The notes: generated by a model not told the origin, from the letters alone. Shown: positions 9,321 to 18,072, numbered from the stretch's first letter. The stretch is DNA of 64,000 nt from Oscillospiraceae bacterium (GCA_017516065.1 JAFWDQ010000002.1:30625-94624), one strand, 5' to 3'. A program made the numbers and translations.

Positions 9321-9344
9321 ATCCGTGCAAAGGCGGGTCGGCTG

Positions 9345-9860
9345 TCACAGATTTGCCTTCGCCCACTCGGTCACCGCGGCCTCCGAGGCCGCCGCCTCCG
9401 CGCCGCGGACGGCAAGGCTCTCCCCTACCTCCGCGCCCGGGCAGAACATCTTCAGGGCCTGGACCGCGCCGCCTGCGCCGCTGCCCTCATGGGTCATCAC
9501 CGGGAAGACCTTTTTGCCGGTAAAATCGAGCTTTTCCAGCTGCGTGAAGATGGCGCAGGGATAGGTCCCCCACCAGCAGGGCCCGGCCACCACGATGTTG
9601 TCGTAGGCGCTGATGTCGGTCAGGGCCGTCTTCAGTTCCGGTCTCACGTTCTCCTGCAGCTCCTGCATGGCTTCCTCCGTGCATCTCGAATAAGACTTGC
9701 CGTAGGTCTTGACTGTCTCCACCTCGAACAGCTCCGCCCCGACGGCCCTGGCGATGTATTCCGCAACGATCTCCGTGTTGCCCTTTTCCAGGACCCGGAT
9801 TTCGCCGTCGACATAGTTTTCTCCCTTGCGGGAGTAATAGATCACAAGCGTTTTTGCCAT
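9345..9860 (-). CDS. Flavodoxin
   Basis: 171 residues, typical length. FMN-binding electron carrier fold: first beta strand KTLVIYYSRKGEN, where the phosphate loop would sit; a later VAGPCWWGTYPCAIFTQLE segment; and the alternating alpha/beta pattern to the end. The SRKGEN loop differs from the classical SxTGNT but is common among Clostridial flavodoxins that accept electrons in the cytoplasm. It is a single-gene unit with its own terminator. A redox partner is not identifiable from context. Confidence 0.85.
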   Translation of the reverse strand: MAKTLVIYYSRKGENYVDGEIRVLEKGNTEIVAEYIARAVGAELFEVETVKTYGKSYSRCTEEAMQELQENVRPELKTALTDISAYDNIVVAGPCWWGTYPCAIFTQLEKLDFTGKKVFPVMTHEGSGAGGAVQALKMFCPGAEVGESLAVRGAEAAASEAAVTEWAKANL

Positions 9861-9968
9861 GATGCTCTTCCTTTCCGGTTGATGTCGGGGGGCGTATCCG
9901 CCCCGCTGAATTCGAATCCATTGTACCAGCCGCCGGGCCGCTTGTAAAGGACGGCGCCGCTTCGGGGA

Positions 9969-10271
9969 TCAGTCCCGGATGGCGGCGGACACCACGTCCA
10001 GCAGCCGGGCCAGCGTCTCCCGGTCCTCGGTCAGGGCGTTGTAAATGCCGTCCTCGGAGAGGACGCCCCGCTTCAGGTCGGCGGGCAGCTTTCCGGCCTC
10101 GTCGTCGGCAAAGTCCCGCTTCCAGTCCTCCCCCGCGTAGTAATCGGAGAGTTCCCGGATCCGGGGGCGCAGGGTCTCGTACCGCTCCGCCGCTTCGGAG
10201 AGCGTCCCTGTCAGAGCGGTCAGCTCGTCAAGGATCTGTTCCATATACGCAATGCGCTCGATCTGTTCCAT
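9969..10271 (-). CDS. DUF4298 protein
   Basis: 100-residue, acidic, probably all-helical cytoplasmic protein. It opens MEQIERIAYMEQILDEL and ends with the DUF4298 hallmarks ELSDYY, DDEAGKLPADLKRGVLSEDGIY and a final helix. GGGGAGG lies 6 bases before ATG 10271. The function of the family is unknown. It lies 63 bases downstream of luxS on the same strand. Confidence 0.85.
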   Translation of the reverse strand: MEQIERIAYMEQILDELTALTGTLSEAAERYETLRPRIRELSDYYAGEDWKRDFADDEAGKLPADLKRGVLSEDGIYNALTEDRETLARLLDVVSAAIRD

Positions 10272-10334
10272 CGTGATCCTCCCCGTGATCTGCCGGCCGA
10301 CGTATTTCAGCTGAAACTCATTTTGTACGCGGTC

Positions 10335-10859
10335 TTATGAATCAAAGAACCGGCGGCCGTCTTCGGTTACAGGCCTCTCGGACCTGGGATACTCGAAAAT
10401 CTCAGGCCTGCCTGCGTTTTCCGTCAGATAATCAGCGAATTTCCGGGCGTACCACTTGGCCGTCCCAAGGTTGTGCATCAGGTAATTGCCGCAGTTGACC
10501 GGTGAAGCGCCGGGAACCTCTTCCGCGTCCTCAACCGATCGAAAGGCCCTGAGGATCAGATCCCAGAGCTCCTCTGGTTCGCGGTTCCCCTTCAGGATCA
10601 GGTAAAATCCCGTCAGGCATCCCATAGGGCCCCAGTATATGATCTGATCCTTCCAGTCGGGGTCATTTCTCAGGTATGTGGCGATGATGTGCTCCAGGGA
10701 GTGCATTGCCGCCACGTCAACGGCGGGCTCCATGTTGGGTCTTGTGACCCTCACGTCATAGGTGGTAACCTTCTGATCCCCAAGGGTGTCTACTCTGCTG
10801 GTAAAGATTCCCGGGATGATCCTGGTGTGGTCAACGGAAAAGCTGGGGATTAAATCCAT
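10335..10859 (-). CDS. luxS: S-ribosylhomocysteine lyase (autoinducer-2 synthase)
   Basis: 174 residues. LuxS cleaves S-ribosylhomocysteine to homocysteine and the autoinducer-2 precursor DPD, closing the activated methyl cycle. Metal and catalytic residues are present: the HSLEH motif (H53, H57), GCLTGFYL with catalytic-type C81, and NCGNY (C123) as the third metal ligand. AAGGAG lies before ATG 10859. The released homocysteine could feed the metH/metF genes at 58-62 kb, which is inference. Confidence 0.96.
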   Translation of the reverse strand: MDLIPSFSVDHTRIIPGIFTSRVDTLGDQKVTTYDVRVTRPNMEPAVDVAAMHSLEHIIATYLRNDPDWKDQIIYWGPMGCLTGFYLILKGNREPEELWDLILRAFRSVEDAEEVPGASPVNCGNYLMHNLGTAKWYARKFADYLTENAGRPEIFEYPRSERPVTEDGRRFFDS

Positions 10860-10922
10860 ATCTGCATCTCCTTCTGAATGGCGGGTTGTTGTGTAGTGTT
10901 TCTTTCCAAGTCCAGATCGATC

Positions 10923-11216
10923 CTATTGAAGAATCTTGCCGTCCACAATCACCACGTTCACGGCTTCAACTTCGATCTTCTCCCAAACGTGCTCCAGCAC
11001 ATATGGCTCTTTGTTCAGATACTCGTCCAGGGCGGCGCGGTCCGGATAATCCAGAACAAGCACGGACCCCTTCATCTTTCCCTCATCGTCCAGCAGGCCG
11101 CCTGCGCAGATAATGTGTTCGCTCATTTTGCTCATGCCCTCCAGATGCCGGGGACGGACAGCCAGTCTCTTCTCCAGCATATTGGGGCCATCGTATGCTT
11201 TGACAATGAATTGCAT
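10923..11216 (-). CDS. YciI-like protein
   Basis: 97 residues, dimeric alpha-beta barrel type fold. The opening MQFIVKAYDGPNMLEKRL, a central HLEGM...GG segment, and GSVLVLDYPDRAALDEYL match the YCII family, whose members are often small, poorly defined enzymes or stress proteins. GAGGAGG lies 8 bases before ATG 11216; the reading frame extends 16 codons further upstream but without a ribosome binding site. It stands 63 bases before luxS. Confidence 0.8.
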   Translation of the reverse strand: MQFIVKAYDGPNMLEKRLAVRPRHLEGMSKMSEHIICAGGLLDDEGKMKGSVLVLDYPDRAALDEYLNKEPYVLEHVWEKIEVEAVNVVIVDGKILQ

Positions 11217-11373
11217 CGTGTGTTCCTCCTCAACCCGTACAGGTATTCTCCGCCGTATTCTCAAAGCACTGCTTTACCGATCCTTTTCTTTCGCCTTTGC
11301 CGATTTACTCTCTTTGTCGGCGCTCCAAATCAAATCCTTACTCTCACCGTTTTTCACCGTGACGCAAAACGCA

Positions 11374-12378
11374 TCAGCCCAGGCGGAAGCCGTACTTGAC
11401 CGGGTCGTCCTCATCGATCAGGAACTGGCTGAAGCCCATGATATAGGCGCTGCCGGTGATCTCCGGCACGACGGCTCTGTATGGCCCGACCATGGTTTCA
11501 CGCAGCGCGCGCCCCGTGAATTTGGTCTGGATCACGCTTTCATAGACAAAGGGCTCGTTCAAAGCCAGCTGCCCCCTGGCCCAGAGAACGGCCACTTTGG
11601 CGCTGGTGCCGGTGCCGCAGGGCGAACGGTCTATCTGTCCGTCGAATATGGTGATATTCTGCAGTCTGGCGTCCGGGGACCTGGGCGGACCCCAAATCTC
11701 GCACAGATCGATGGTCCTGATGTGGGCCAGCTCGGGATGACGCACCTCGATCTGCTCGTTGGCGGCGCGGAGGATCGCCATGCCGGCCTCGGTCAGACGG
11801 GAGGCGTTCTCCGGACAGATATCCAGCTTGAGCTGGGCGCTGTCGATGATGGCAAAAAAGCTGCCGCCGAAGGCGATATCCATCTTGAGCCTCCCCAGGC
11901 CCGGCACATCCACCTCCGCGTCCTCTTTGTAGAGGAAAGAGGGCACGTTCTCAAAGGACACCTGCTTTGCGCTGCCGTCTTCCACCTGCACGCGGACGGT
12001 GACCAGACCGGCCGGGGCCTCCATGCGGATGACGGTCGTCGGCTCCGTCACCTCCACCATGCCGGTCTCCACCAGTATGGTGTTGACGGCGATGGTGCCG
12101 TGGCCGCACATATTGTGATAGCCTTCGCCGTGCATGAAGATGACACCCACGTCCGCGTCCGGCCGGCAGGGCTGGGTCAGCAGGCAGCCGAACATGTCCT
12201 TGTGGCCCCGGGGCTCCTGCATCAGAGCCCGGCGAAGGTGGTCGTAATGCGCAATAAAATACTCCCGCTTCTCCGGGATGGTGCTGCCGATCAGGTTGGG
12301 GAAGCCGCCCACGATCAGGCGCAGGGGCTCGCCCATAGTGTGGGCCTCTACTGTGAAGACGGTGCGCTTGGTTTTCAT
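11374..12378 (-). CDS. Proline racemase / 4-hydroxyproline epimerase family protein
   Basis: 334 residues, normal family length. Both catalytic-type cysteines are present: C91 in MCGHGTIA and C254 in DRSPCGTGTSA. This cysteine pair is expected for racemases and 4-hydroxyproline 2-epimerases; trans-3-hydroxyproline dehydratases of the same family have threonine at the second site, so a racemase or epimerase is favoured. The start is placed at ATG 12378, 11 bases after AAAGGA; the frame runs 22 codons further upstream without a better site. It is third in a minus-strand run after the IlvD-like and ornithine cyclodeaminase-like genes, suggesting catabolism of proline derivatives or a related imino acid. 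Confidence 0.85.
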   Translation of the reverse strand: MKTKRTVFTVEAHTMGEPLRLIVGGFPNLIGSTIPEKREYFIAHYDHLRRALMQEPRGHKDMFGCLLTQPCRPDADVGVIFMHGEGYHNMCGHGTIAVNTILVETGMVEVTEPTTVIRMEAPAGLVTVRVQVEDGSAKQVSFENVPSFLYKEDAEVDVPGLGRLKMDIAFGGSFFAIIDSAQLKLDICPENASRLTEAGMAILRAANEQIEVRHPELAHIRTIDLCEIWGPPRSPDARLQNITIFDGQIDRSPCGTGTSAKVAVLWARGQLALNEPFVYESVIQTKFTGRALRETMVGPYRAVVPEITGSAYIMGFSQFLIDEDDPVKYGFRLG

Positions 12379-12431
12379 CACCGAAACAGTCCTTTCCTGC
12401 ATATTGTCCCAAAGTACGGGGAGTTTCCCTT

Positions 12432-13421
12432 CTATTCTCCCCATTTCATTCCGACGCCGGACGCGACCGCCTTCTCATAGATCAGCTTGGCCGCCATAAG
12501 ATCCTGCGAGCCTACGCCCACGGTCTCATAGACAATGATCTCGTCGTCATTCTCTCTGCCCGGGATACGGCCGTCGATGACGTCGCCGAGGCTCCCGAGG
12601 ATATCGTCTTCCGTTATGAGCCCATCCGCAATAGGGATCAGCAGATCGCCGGTCTCTGACAGGGCTGTCTCCTTATGATCGCAGATGATCTTGGACGCCC
12701 TCGGCAGAATGGCGGGATCCATCTCATGCTTGTGCGGCTCGTAGGTCCCGACACAGCTGACCGTGCAGCCCGGCTTGATCTTCGTGCCGTCGAAGACCGG
12801 TTTCGGCGACGGCGTCACCGTAATGAGAAGATCGGCGTCTGCAGTCGCTTCGTCAGCGCTCTTAACCGGTACGATCCGGGCGCCATAGCCGCGCAGCTCC
12901 TCCTGCATCCTGACGCAGAATTCCTCACACAGCTTCCGGTCGAGGTCAAATACCCTTACCTCCTCGAGCTGTCTGACGCATACCATGGCTTCCAGCTGCG
13001 TGGCCGCCTGTCCGCCCGTTCCGATCAGGCCCCCCACTCTGCAGTCCTTTTTGCCCAGCAGATCGAACGCGGCGCCCGAGGAGGCTCCGGTCCTGAGTCT
13101 GGTCACCGTCGCGCCGTCCATCAGGGCCGCCACGACACCCGTCCTGCCGTCGATCAGCAGCACCTGTGCCGGGCATGCGTCGAGTCCCTTTGCCGGATTG
13201 TGCGGGAAGATGTTGATCACCTTGATCGCCGCGGCTTCCTCAGCCGGCGCATAAGACGGCATGAACAGGAATTCCGCGTCGTGCGCGGGCGCCTTGATGC
13301 CCGTCCTCAGAGGGACCTCGACGTCGCCGTTGGCGATCATCCGGAACGCTTTCTTATCCGCTTCAATGACTTCTCTCATCGTGACGACGCTTCTGATTTC
13401 TTTTTCGTTCAGCAGCAGCAT
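12432..13421 (-). CDS. Ornithine cyclodeaminase / mu-crystallin family protein
   Basis: 329 residues. NAD(P)-binding Rossmann domain (GGLIGTGGQAATQLEAM near residue 128) preceded by the family segment TGASSGAA and followed by ADLLITVTPS and VSCVGTYEP. Family members include ornithine cyclodeaminase, alanine dehydrogenase and Delta1-pyrroline-2-carboxylate reductase. Next to a proline racemase family gene, a pyrroline-2-carboxylate reductase role is plausible, because such pairs occur in hydroxyproline breakdown; this is inference. GGGGGAG precedes ATG 13421. 53 bases separate it from the downstream racemase gene. Confidence 0.88.
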   Translation of the reverse strand: MLLLNEKEIRSVVTMREVIEADKKAFRMIANGDVEVPLRTGIKAPAHDAEFLFMPSYAPAEEAAAIKVINIFPHNPAKGLDACPAQVLLIDGRTGVVAALMDGATVTRLRTGASSGAAFDLLGKKDCRVGGLIGTGGQAATQLEAMVCVRQLEEVRVFDLDRKLCEEFCVRMQEELRGYGARIVPVKSADEATADADLLITVTPSPKPVFDGTKIKPGCTVSCVGTYEPHKHEMDPAILPRASKIICDHKETALSETGDLLIPIADGLITEDDILGSLGDVIDGRIPGRENDDEIIVYETVGVGSQDLMAAKLIYEKAVASGVGMKWGE

Positions 13422-13467
13422 CCATCTCTCCCCCTTTATTCATCGGCACCGGCAGGATTGCCGTATC

Positions 13468-15141
13468 CTACAGGTCGCTGTATTTACCGTCCAGCTCCCA
13501 GGGCTGCATCGCTCCGCCCTGCTCCGCCGGACGGCACATCCTTGCGTATACGTTCAGGCATCCCTTGCCTTCTTTCAGCGGCGGCTGCACCCAGTGCTTC
13601 CTTCTCTCCGCGAGCACTTCATCGGGGACAAGCAGGTTGGCCGTGCCGGCATCGATGTCGATCTCGATCTCGTCGCCGTCCTCGATCAGCGCAATCACGC
13701 CGCCGTCATACGCTTCCGGCGTCACGTGACCTATGACGCAGCCATAGTTGAAGCCCGAGAATCTCGCGTCTGAGATCATGCCCACGCTCTTATGAAGGCC
13801 CTTGCCGATGAGCGCGTCGATGGAGAGCATCAGCTCCTTCATCCCGGGCGCTCCCTTACACCCTTCGTAACGCACCACGATGACGTCTCCCGGAACGATC
13901 TGGCCGGACATGATCGCGTCGAAGGCGTATCTGTCATTGTCAAACACCTTTGCGGGCCCTTTGATGTGTCTGACTTCCTCGTATACGGCAGTGGGCCGGA
14001 CGATGGCGCCCCGGGGGGAGATATTGCCATGCAGTATCTTGAGGCCGGGCTCACGGAAGAGCGGGGCGTCGAGAGAGTGAATGACCTCATTGGTCTGAGG
14101 CGTCACCTTTTCAAGCACTTCCCTCCACGGACAGCCGAAGATACTCGGCGCGTCCAGGTGGAGCTTGTTCTCAAGCTGCTTCATCACGTTCGGCACGCCT
14201 CCCGCGTGATAGAAGTCGACCACGCTGTAAGGTCCGTTTGGTATGACCGCGTTGATGCACGGTATCTCTCTGGCATACTTGTCGAAGTCGTCAAGGCTCA
14301 GCTCGATGCCCAGCTCATACGCATAGGCAAGCAGATGCAGCACCAGATTTGTCGATCCGCCCACGGCCATGTCATATATGATGCCGTTCTCAAGGACTTC
14401 GCGGGTGATCAGATCCGATGGTTTCCTGTTCTCTCTGACCTGCTCAACGATGAACTTCCCCGCTTTTCTCGCCGCCCTGATCCTGCCCGCGTCTGTGGCG
14501 GGGATCGTCGCCGTTCCCGGAAGGACAAGGTTTATCACTTCTCCGAGCATCTGCATGGAGTTGGCCGTTCCCATCGAAGGGCAGGCGCCGACACCCGGAC
14601 ACACGCTGTCCTCCAGCTCCATCAGCTCCTCCTCGGCAGCGCCCGAGAACCTGGCCGCGTCAAGGTCTGCCTCAACGACAGTCTTGCCGCAATAGCGGCC
14701 TGCCTGCATGGGGCCTCCGGTCGCCACGACGGAAGGTATGTCCAGTCTCATGGCGGCAAGATAGCAGCCGGCAATGATGTTGTCGCAGGTCGCAACCATC
14801 GCGAGCCCGTCGAAATTGTGTACTTTGGATACGAATTCAACGGACATACAGACGATATCCCTGCCCACCTGCTCATACTTCATCTCTTCAACGCCGTTTG
14901 CGAGGTTGCCGCAGGTGGCGGGGATCCCGAACTCCACGGGAATGCCGCCTGCCGCCCATATCCCCTGCTTGACTGCCTCGGCGATCTGCCGGAGATGGGA
15001 CGATCCCGGGGAGCCCTCCATATATGAATTCGGAACGCCTATGACAGGCTTTCTGCGCAGGTCCTCGTCCGTATAGCCCGCCGCCTTCATCATTACTCTT
15101 CTGTGTGCGGCATCGGCACCGTTCCAGAATTTCTTGTCCAT
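13468..15141 (-). CDS. IlvD/Edd-family dehydratase, divergent
   Basis: 557 residues. The family removes water from 2,3-dihydroxy acids with an iron-sulfur cluster. Cysteines C119 (VATCDN) and C187 (GACPSMGTANSM) are in the expected places, but the usual CDKxxPG is CDNIIAG, and the first site (PNSYMEGSPG) has no cysteine. The MGTANSM form is closer to sugar-acid dehydratases than to branched-chain dihydroxy-acid dehydratases. No other ilv or leu gene is nearby. AAGGAGAAGG precedes ATG 15141. As first gene of the run with the cyclodeaminase and racemase homologues, it probably acts in the same catabolic pathway; the substrate is not determinable. Confidence 0.85.
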   Translation of the reverse strand: MDKKFWNGADAAHRRVMMKAAGYTDEDLRRKPVIGVPNSYMEGSPGSSHLRQIAEAVKQGIWAAGGIPVEFGIPATCGNLANGVEEMKYEQVGRDIVCMSVEFVSKVHNFDGLAMVATCDNIIAGCYLAAMRLDIPSVVATGGPMQAGRYCGKTVVEADLDAARFSGAAEEELMELEDSVCPGVGACPSMGTANSMQMLGEVINLVLPGTATIPATDAGRIRAARKAGKFIVEQVRENRKPSDLITREVLENGIIYDMAVGGSTNLVLHLLAYAYELGIELSLDDFDKYAREIPCINAVIPNGPYSVVDFYHAGGVPNVMKQLENKLHLDAPSIFGCPWREVLEKVTPQTNEVIHSLDAPLFREPGLKILHGNISPRGAIVRPTAVYEEVRHIKGPAKVFDNDRYAFDAIMSGQIVPGDVIVVRYEGCKGAPGMKELMLSIDALIGKGLHKSVGMISDARFSGFNYGCVIGHVTPEAYDGGVIALIEDGDEIEIDIDAGTANLLVPDEVLAERRKHWVQPPLKEGKGCLNVYARMCRPAEQGGAMQPWELDGKYSDL

Positions 15142-15460
15142 ATCCTTCTCCTTATCGTTTCGATTGATGCGCCTTGATTGCAGCAGGTATTCCAGACAGC
15201 ATTATAACAAGAAACAGAGAGGGTTTCCACCCCCTCTGTTTCATAAAAGCATCACAATTACCGAAAAATCTCATTCTTTGTGCGTCCTCTCTGCCTTTGA
15301 AAGGCTGAATGCTGCCGCCTGTCGATCAAAGGCAGATCGGTGCGGCAAAAAAGCGTGCTGAGGTCGGGCAAAGATTGGAATTATGGCCGCCCTATTGACA
15401 TTTTTTTCAAATTGAATCATAATTTTTTGAGATCACGTGCTCAGACGCCTGCAAAAGGAA
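15142..15460. promoter_or_regulatory. Divergent intergenic region with inverted repeat and -10 box
   Basis: Contains a minus-strand TATAAT (15206-15201) upstream of the IlvD-like gene, with only a weak TGGAAA-like -35, and a perfect-looking inverted repeat GAAACAGAG...CTCTGTTTC at 15211-15242 just upstream of it. The repeat could be an operator or a terminator. Nothing coding is seen in 15250-15460. Confidence 0.4.
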
Positions 15461-15470
15461 GGTGATTATC

Positions 15471-15653
15471 ATGCACGACTGGAACGGCAACGGACAGTTT
15501 GATCCTGCGGACAGTTTCATTGATTATCAGGTCTATAAGGATGTCATGAAGCCCGGCAGGCAGAAGCCATCCGGCTCCGGCTGCCTTACGTCAGCAATAA
15601 GCACCGTCCTCAGTGTCGGCTTTGTGATCGTTATGCTTATCGTGTGTAATTGA
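15471..15653 (+). CDS. Small membrane protein with an N-terminal calcium-type loop
   Basis: 60 residues. It opens MHDWNGNGQFDPADSFIDY, an acidic DxNxNGxxD pattern like an EF-hand or dockerin calcium loop, then has a basic stretch, and ends in a single transmembrane helix (TVLSVGFVIVMLIV) near residues 41-59. GGAAGG lies 8 bases before ATG 15471. I recall similar small proteins in Clostridia but know of no function. It is read opposite to both neighbours. Confidence 0.6.
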   Translation: MHDWNGNGQFDPADSFIDYQVYKDVMKPGRQKPSGSGCLTSAISTVLSVGFVIVMLIVCN

Positions 15654-15744
15654 CAGCGGGTAAGGAAGGGGGGGCCATGATGAACCGCTCCCCTTCCAAC
15701 ACCACGAACAAAGCGTCCTGACACGGACAACGCAAAAGCCGCGA

Positions 15745-15782
15745 CAAAAAATGGGACACCCCTGCGTTTGCAGGGGTGTCCC
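15745..15782 (-). terminator. Terminator of the PreA-like gene, also a dispersed repeat
   Basis: A 13-bp perfect stem (GGGACACCCCTGC / GCAGGGGTGTCCC, 15753-15782) with a GTTT loop, followed on the minus strand by ATTTTTTG. Nearly the same hairpin recurs at 27984-28013 and 39851-39880 in the same orientation. Confidence 0.85.
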
Positions 15783-15813
15783 ATGTTGTTTTGCGCGCAA
15801 TGATATGTTCGTT

Positions 15814-17328
15814 TCAGCGCCTGATTATTTCCTTTTTCGCCGTATCGATCGCTTTTTCGGAACAGACCAGCCTGCACAGGTGGCATCCCACGCATTTGCT
15901 GCCGTTCAGCTTCGGCCTGCGCATATCCGGATCGAAGGATATGGCTTGATGTCCGCCGTCCATGCAGGAGATATAGCACCTGCCGCAGCCGTTGCAGCGG
16001 TTGTAATTGAATACGGGGAGAAGGATGGTATCCCGTTCAATGCTCTGACGATCAACAATGGTATGAGAGGCACCTCCGATCAGATGCTTGAGAGAGGAGA
16101 TCCCTTTACACTTCATGTACTCGACCAAGCCCTCCAGCAGATCGTCGATTATTCTGTACCCGTATTGCATCACGGCAGTGGTGACCTGGACGCTGCCTGC
16201 GCCGAGAAGCAGAAACTCCAGCGCATCGCGCCAGATCTCTATGCCTCCCATACCGCTCAGATGCAAATTGTTAAGCTCAGGGCATCTGTAGAGATCTGAA
16301 ATAAAGCGCAGTGCTATGGGCTTCACAGCAGGCCCCGAATACCCTCCGACAATGGACTTGCCGTGTACGGAAGGTTCTGCTACCAGCGTGCTGATATCGA
16401 CACCGGTAATGGAGTTGATTGTATTGATTGCGGAAATGCCGTCCGCTCCGCCGCGCTTTGCAGCCAGGGCCATTGGCACCATGTCGGTGATATTCGGCGT
16501 GAGCTTCGCGAGCACCGGCAGACTTGTACCTCTTTTCGTTGCTGCTGTGAATCTTTCGATCAGCTCTTCGGACTGTCCTATGGTTATACCCAGATCATCC
16601 GACTCCATATTCGGACAGGAAAAATTGCATTCGATTACCGATGCTCCTGCCTTTTCGCATTTCGCAGCCAACTCGGTCCACTCAGCTTCATTCTGCCCCA
16701 TGATGGAAGCTACGATGACCTTGGAAGGAAATTCTTTTCTCAGCTTTTCAAAGATATGTATGTTTTCCTCGACGCTGTGGTCGGAAAGCTGCTCAATATT
16801 CTTAAAGCCGCAAAATGCGTTGGAATGGTTCCTGATCACGGAAAAACGAGGAGATGCCTCGTGCTGGGGAAAGCTGCAGATGGTCTTAAACGCAGCGCCG
16901 GCCCATCCGGCTTCAAAGGCGCGTCTGCACATATCAAAGGAGCTTGCGACAACCGACGAGGACAGCAGAAACGGGTTTTCCAACCTGACACCGCATATGT
17001 CCGTTGACAGGTCCACCTTTTCGACCTTGTAACTATTGGGCGTGGGAGCTTCCTCTTTCACGATGAGCATAAGATCCCGGATATCGACCGGCTCTTTTGA
17101 TTTCGCCAGGACGCATGCTTTTTCGCACGGCGCATTGCAGTAGGTGCAATCGCCGGTCAGCTTATTGGCCGCTCCGAGAAAATTCTTGAAATACAGAGAT
17201 CGTAGGATCTCTCCCACTTTCGTTCCCTGTGGACACGCTTTTGTACACTCCGGATCGTAACATATCAGGCATTTACTGGTTTGGGACCTGTCATAAAAAA
17301 AGTTGAATTTCTGATAATCAATTTCCAT
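15814..17328 (-). CDS. PreA-like dihydropyrimidine dehydrogenase with extra iron-sulfur domains
   Basis: 504 residues in three parts. Residues 1-95 carry cysteines C20, C23, C28, C32 and C61, C64, C68, C72, like the N-terminal iron-sulfur domain of dihydropyrimidine dehydrogenase and its PreT subunit. Residues about 105-410 form the FMN-binding TIM barrel with the NFSCPN active-site segment and AINTINSI. The C-terminus holds two 4Fe-4S motifs (RCNGCGRCYISC and KCVGCHLCRLVC). Standard PreA lacks the first part, and PreT's FAD/NAD domain is absent, so electrons probably come from ferredoxin. Start ATG 17328 follows AGGAGG by 7 bases. Uracil/thymine reduction is the family reaction; the actual substrate is unproven. 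Confidence 0.85.
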   Translation of the reverse strand: MEIDYQKFNFFYDRSQTSKCLICYDPECTKACPQGTKVGEILRSLYFKNFLGAANKLTGDCTYCNAPCEKACVLAKSKEPVDIRDLMLIVKEEAPTPNSYKVEKVDLSTDICGVRLENPFLLSSSVVASSFDMCRRAFEAGWAGAAFKTICSFPQHEASPRFSVIRNHSNAFCGFKNIEQLSDHSVEENIHIFEKLRKEFPSKVIVASIMGQNEAEWTELAAKCEKAGASVIECNFSCPNMESDDLGITIGQSEELIERFTAATKRGTSLPVLAKLTPNITDMVPMALAAKRGGADGISAINTINSITGVDISTLVAEPSVHGKSIVGGYSGPAVKPIALRFISDLYRCPELNNLHLSGMGGIEIWRDALEFLLLGAGSVQVTTAVMQYGYRIIDDLLEGLVEYMKCKGISSLKHLIGGASHTIVDRQSIERDTILLPVFNYNRCNGCGRCYISCMDGGHQAISFDPDMRRPKLNGSKCVGCHLCRLVCSEKAIDTAKKEIIRR

Positions 17329-17658
17329 TTTATATCCTCCTATTGGCGGACCATTAACCGGAATAGAATTCAGTCTGCGTTTCATCGCTTTGAATCAAAA
17401 CCGAGTTTTGCCCACTCACCTCAATCGGTTCATCCCACAGTGAAGACAGTATACAATCCGGGCTGTTTTTATTATACCACATTGGTCGGTATCTCTGAAT
17501 GGAGAGCCGCCTCCCCCTGCCGCGCAAATTGCAGGATTTCTGAATCAGGATACGCCATAACGATAGGAGAACGGGGGCAATGACGAAGCATACTCTTTCG
17601 ATACTACTGCATTTATCTGTTGGTTGAATTCGGCTTTTTCTGTTTTGGAAAGACCTCT
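17329..17658 (-). promoter_or_regulatory. Upstream region of the PreA-like gene
   Basis: A minus-strand TATAAT lies at 17476-17471 with a poor TTCAGA-type -35 17 bases away. The rest, up to the ACT-protein stop, shows no coding frame and no clear terminator for the trp operon. Confidence 0.35.
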
Positions 17659-18072
17659 TTACTCTCTCCCCAGGGATCGATACCCCTTGGAGACCAGACA
17701 GCTCTCCACCTCCGCCAGGCTCTCGGTATGGAGAACGATGACCGGCTGTCCGGTGGTCCGGTCCCAGGCGGCGTAGAGGTAGTCGATGTTGAGATTTGCC
17801 TCTTCGATCACCTCCAGCAGTCCGGCCAGGCCGCCGACCTCGTCGCTGACCTCTACGGCCAGCACCAGACTTCTCTTCGTCAGGTAGCCCGCCTCTGTCA
17901 GGGCGGCGCAGGCCCCTTCGTCGTCATCGGCGAGCATCCGCACCGTGCCGAATTCCCCGTTCTCGTTGGTTATGAACGCCCGCAGATCTATGCCGGCGTC
18001 GGATAAGGTTTTGACAAGCGTCCGCAGGGCGCCTTTTTTGTTTTCCGTATAAACAGAGATTTGATAGATCAT
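17659..18072 (-). CDS. Tandem ACT-domain protein, last gene of the trp operon
   Basis: 137 residues made of two ACT domains: residues 1-66 ([18 protein letters not shown], then GIDLRAF) and 69-135 (LVLAVEVSDEVGGLAGLLEVIEEANLNIDYLYA). Such stand-alone ACT proteins bind amino acids and are thought to be regulatory. The ATG overlaps the trpA stop by 4 bases, so it is translationally coupled to the tryptophan genes. Binding of tryptophan or another aromatic amino acid is inference from context. Confidence 0.82.
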   Translation of the reverse strand: MIYQISVYTENKKGALRTLVKTLSDAGIDLRAFITNENGEFGTVRMLADDDEGACAALTEAGYLTKRSLVLAVEVSDEVGGLAGLLEVIEEANLNIDYLYAAWDRTTGQPVIVLHTESLAEVESCLVSKGYRSLGRE

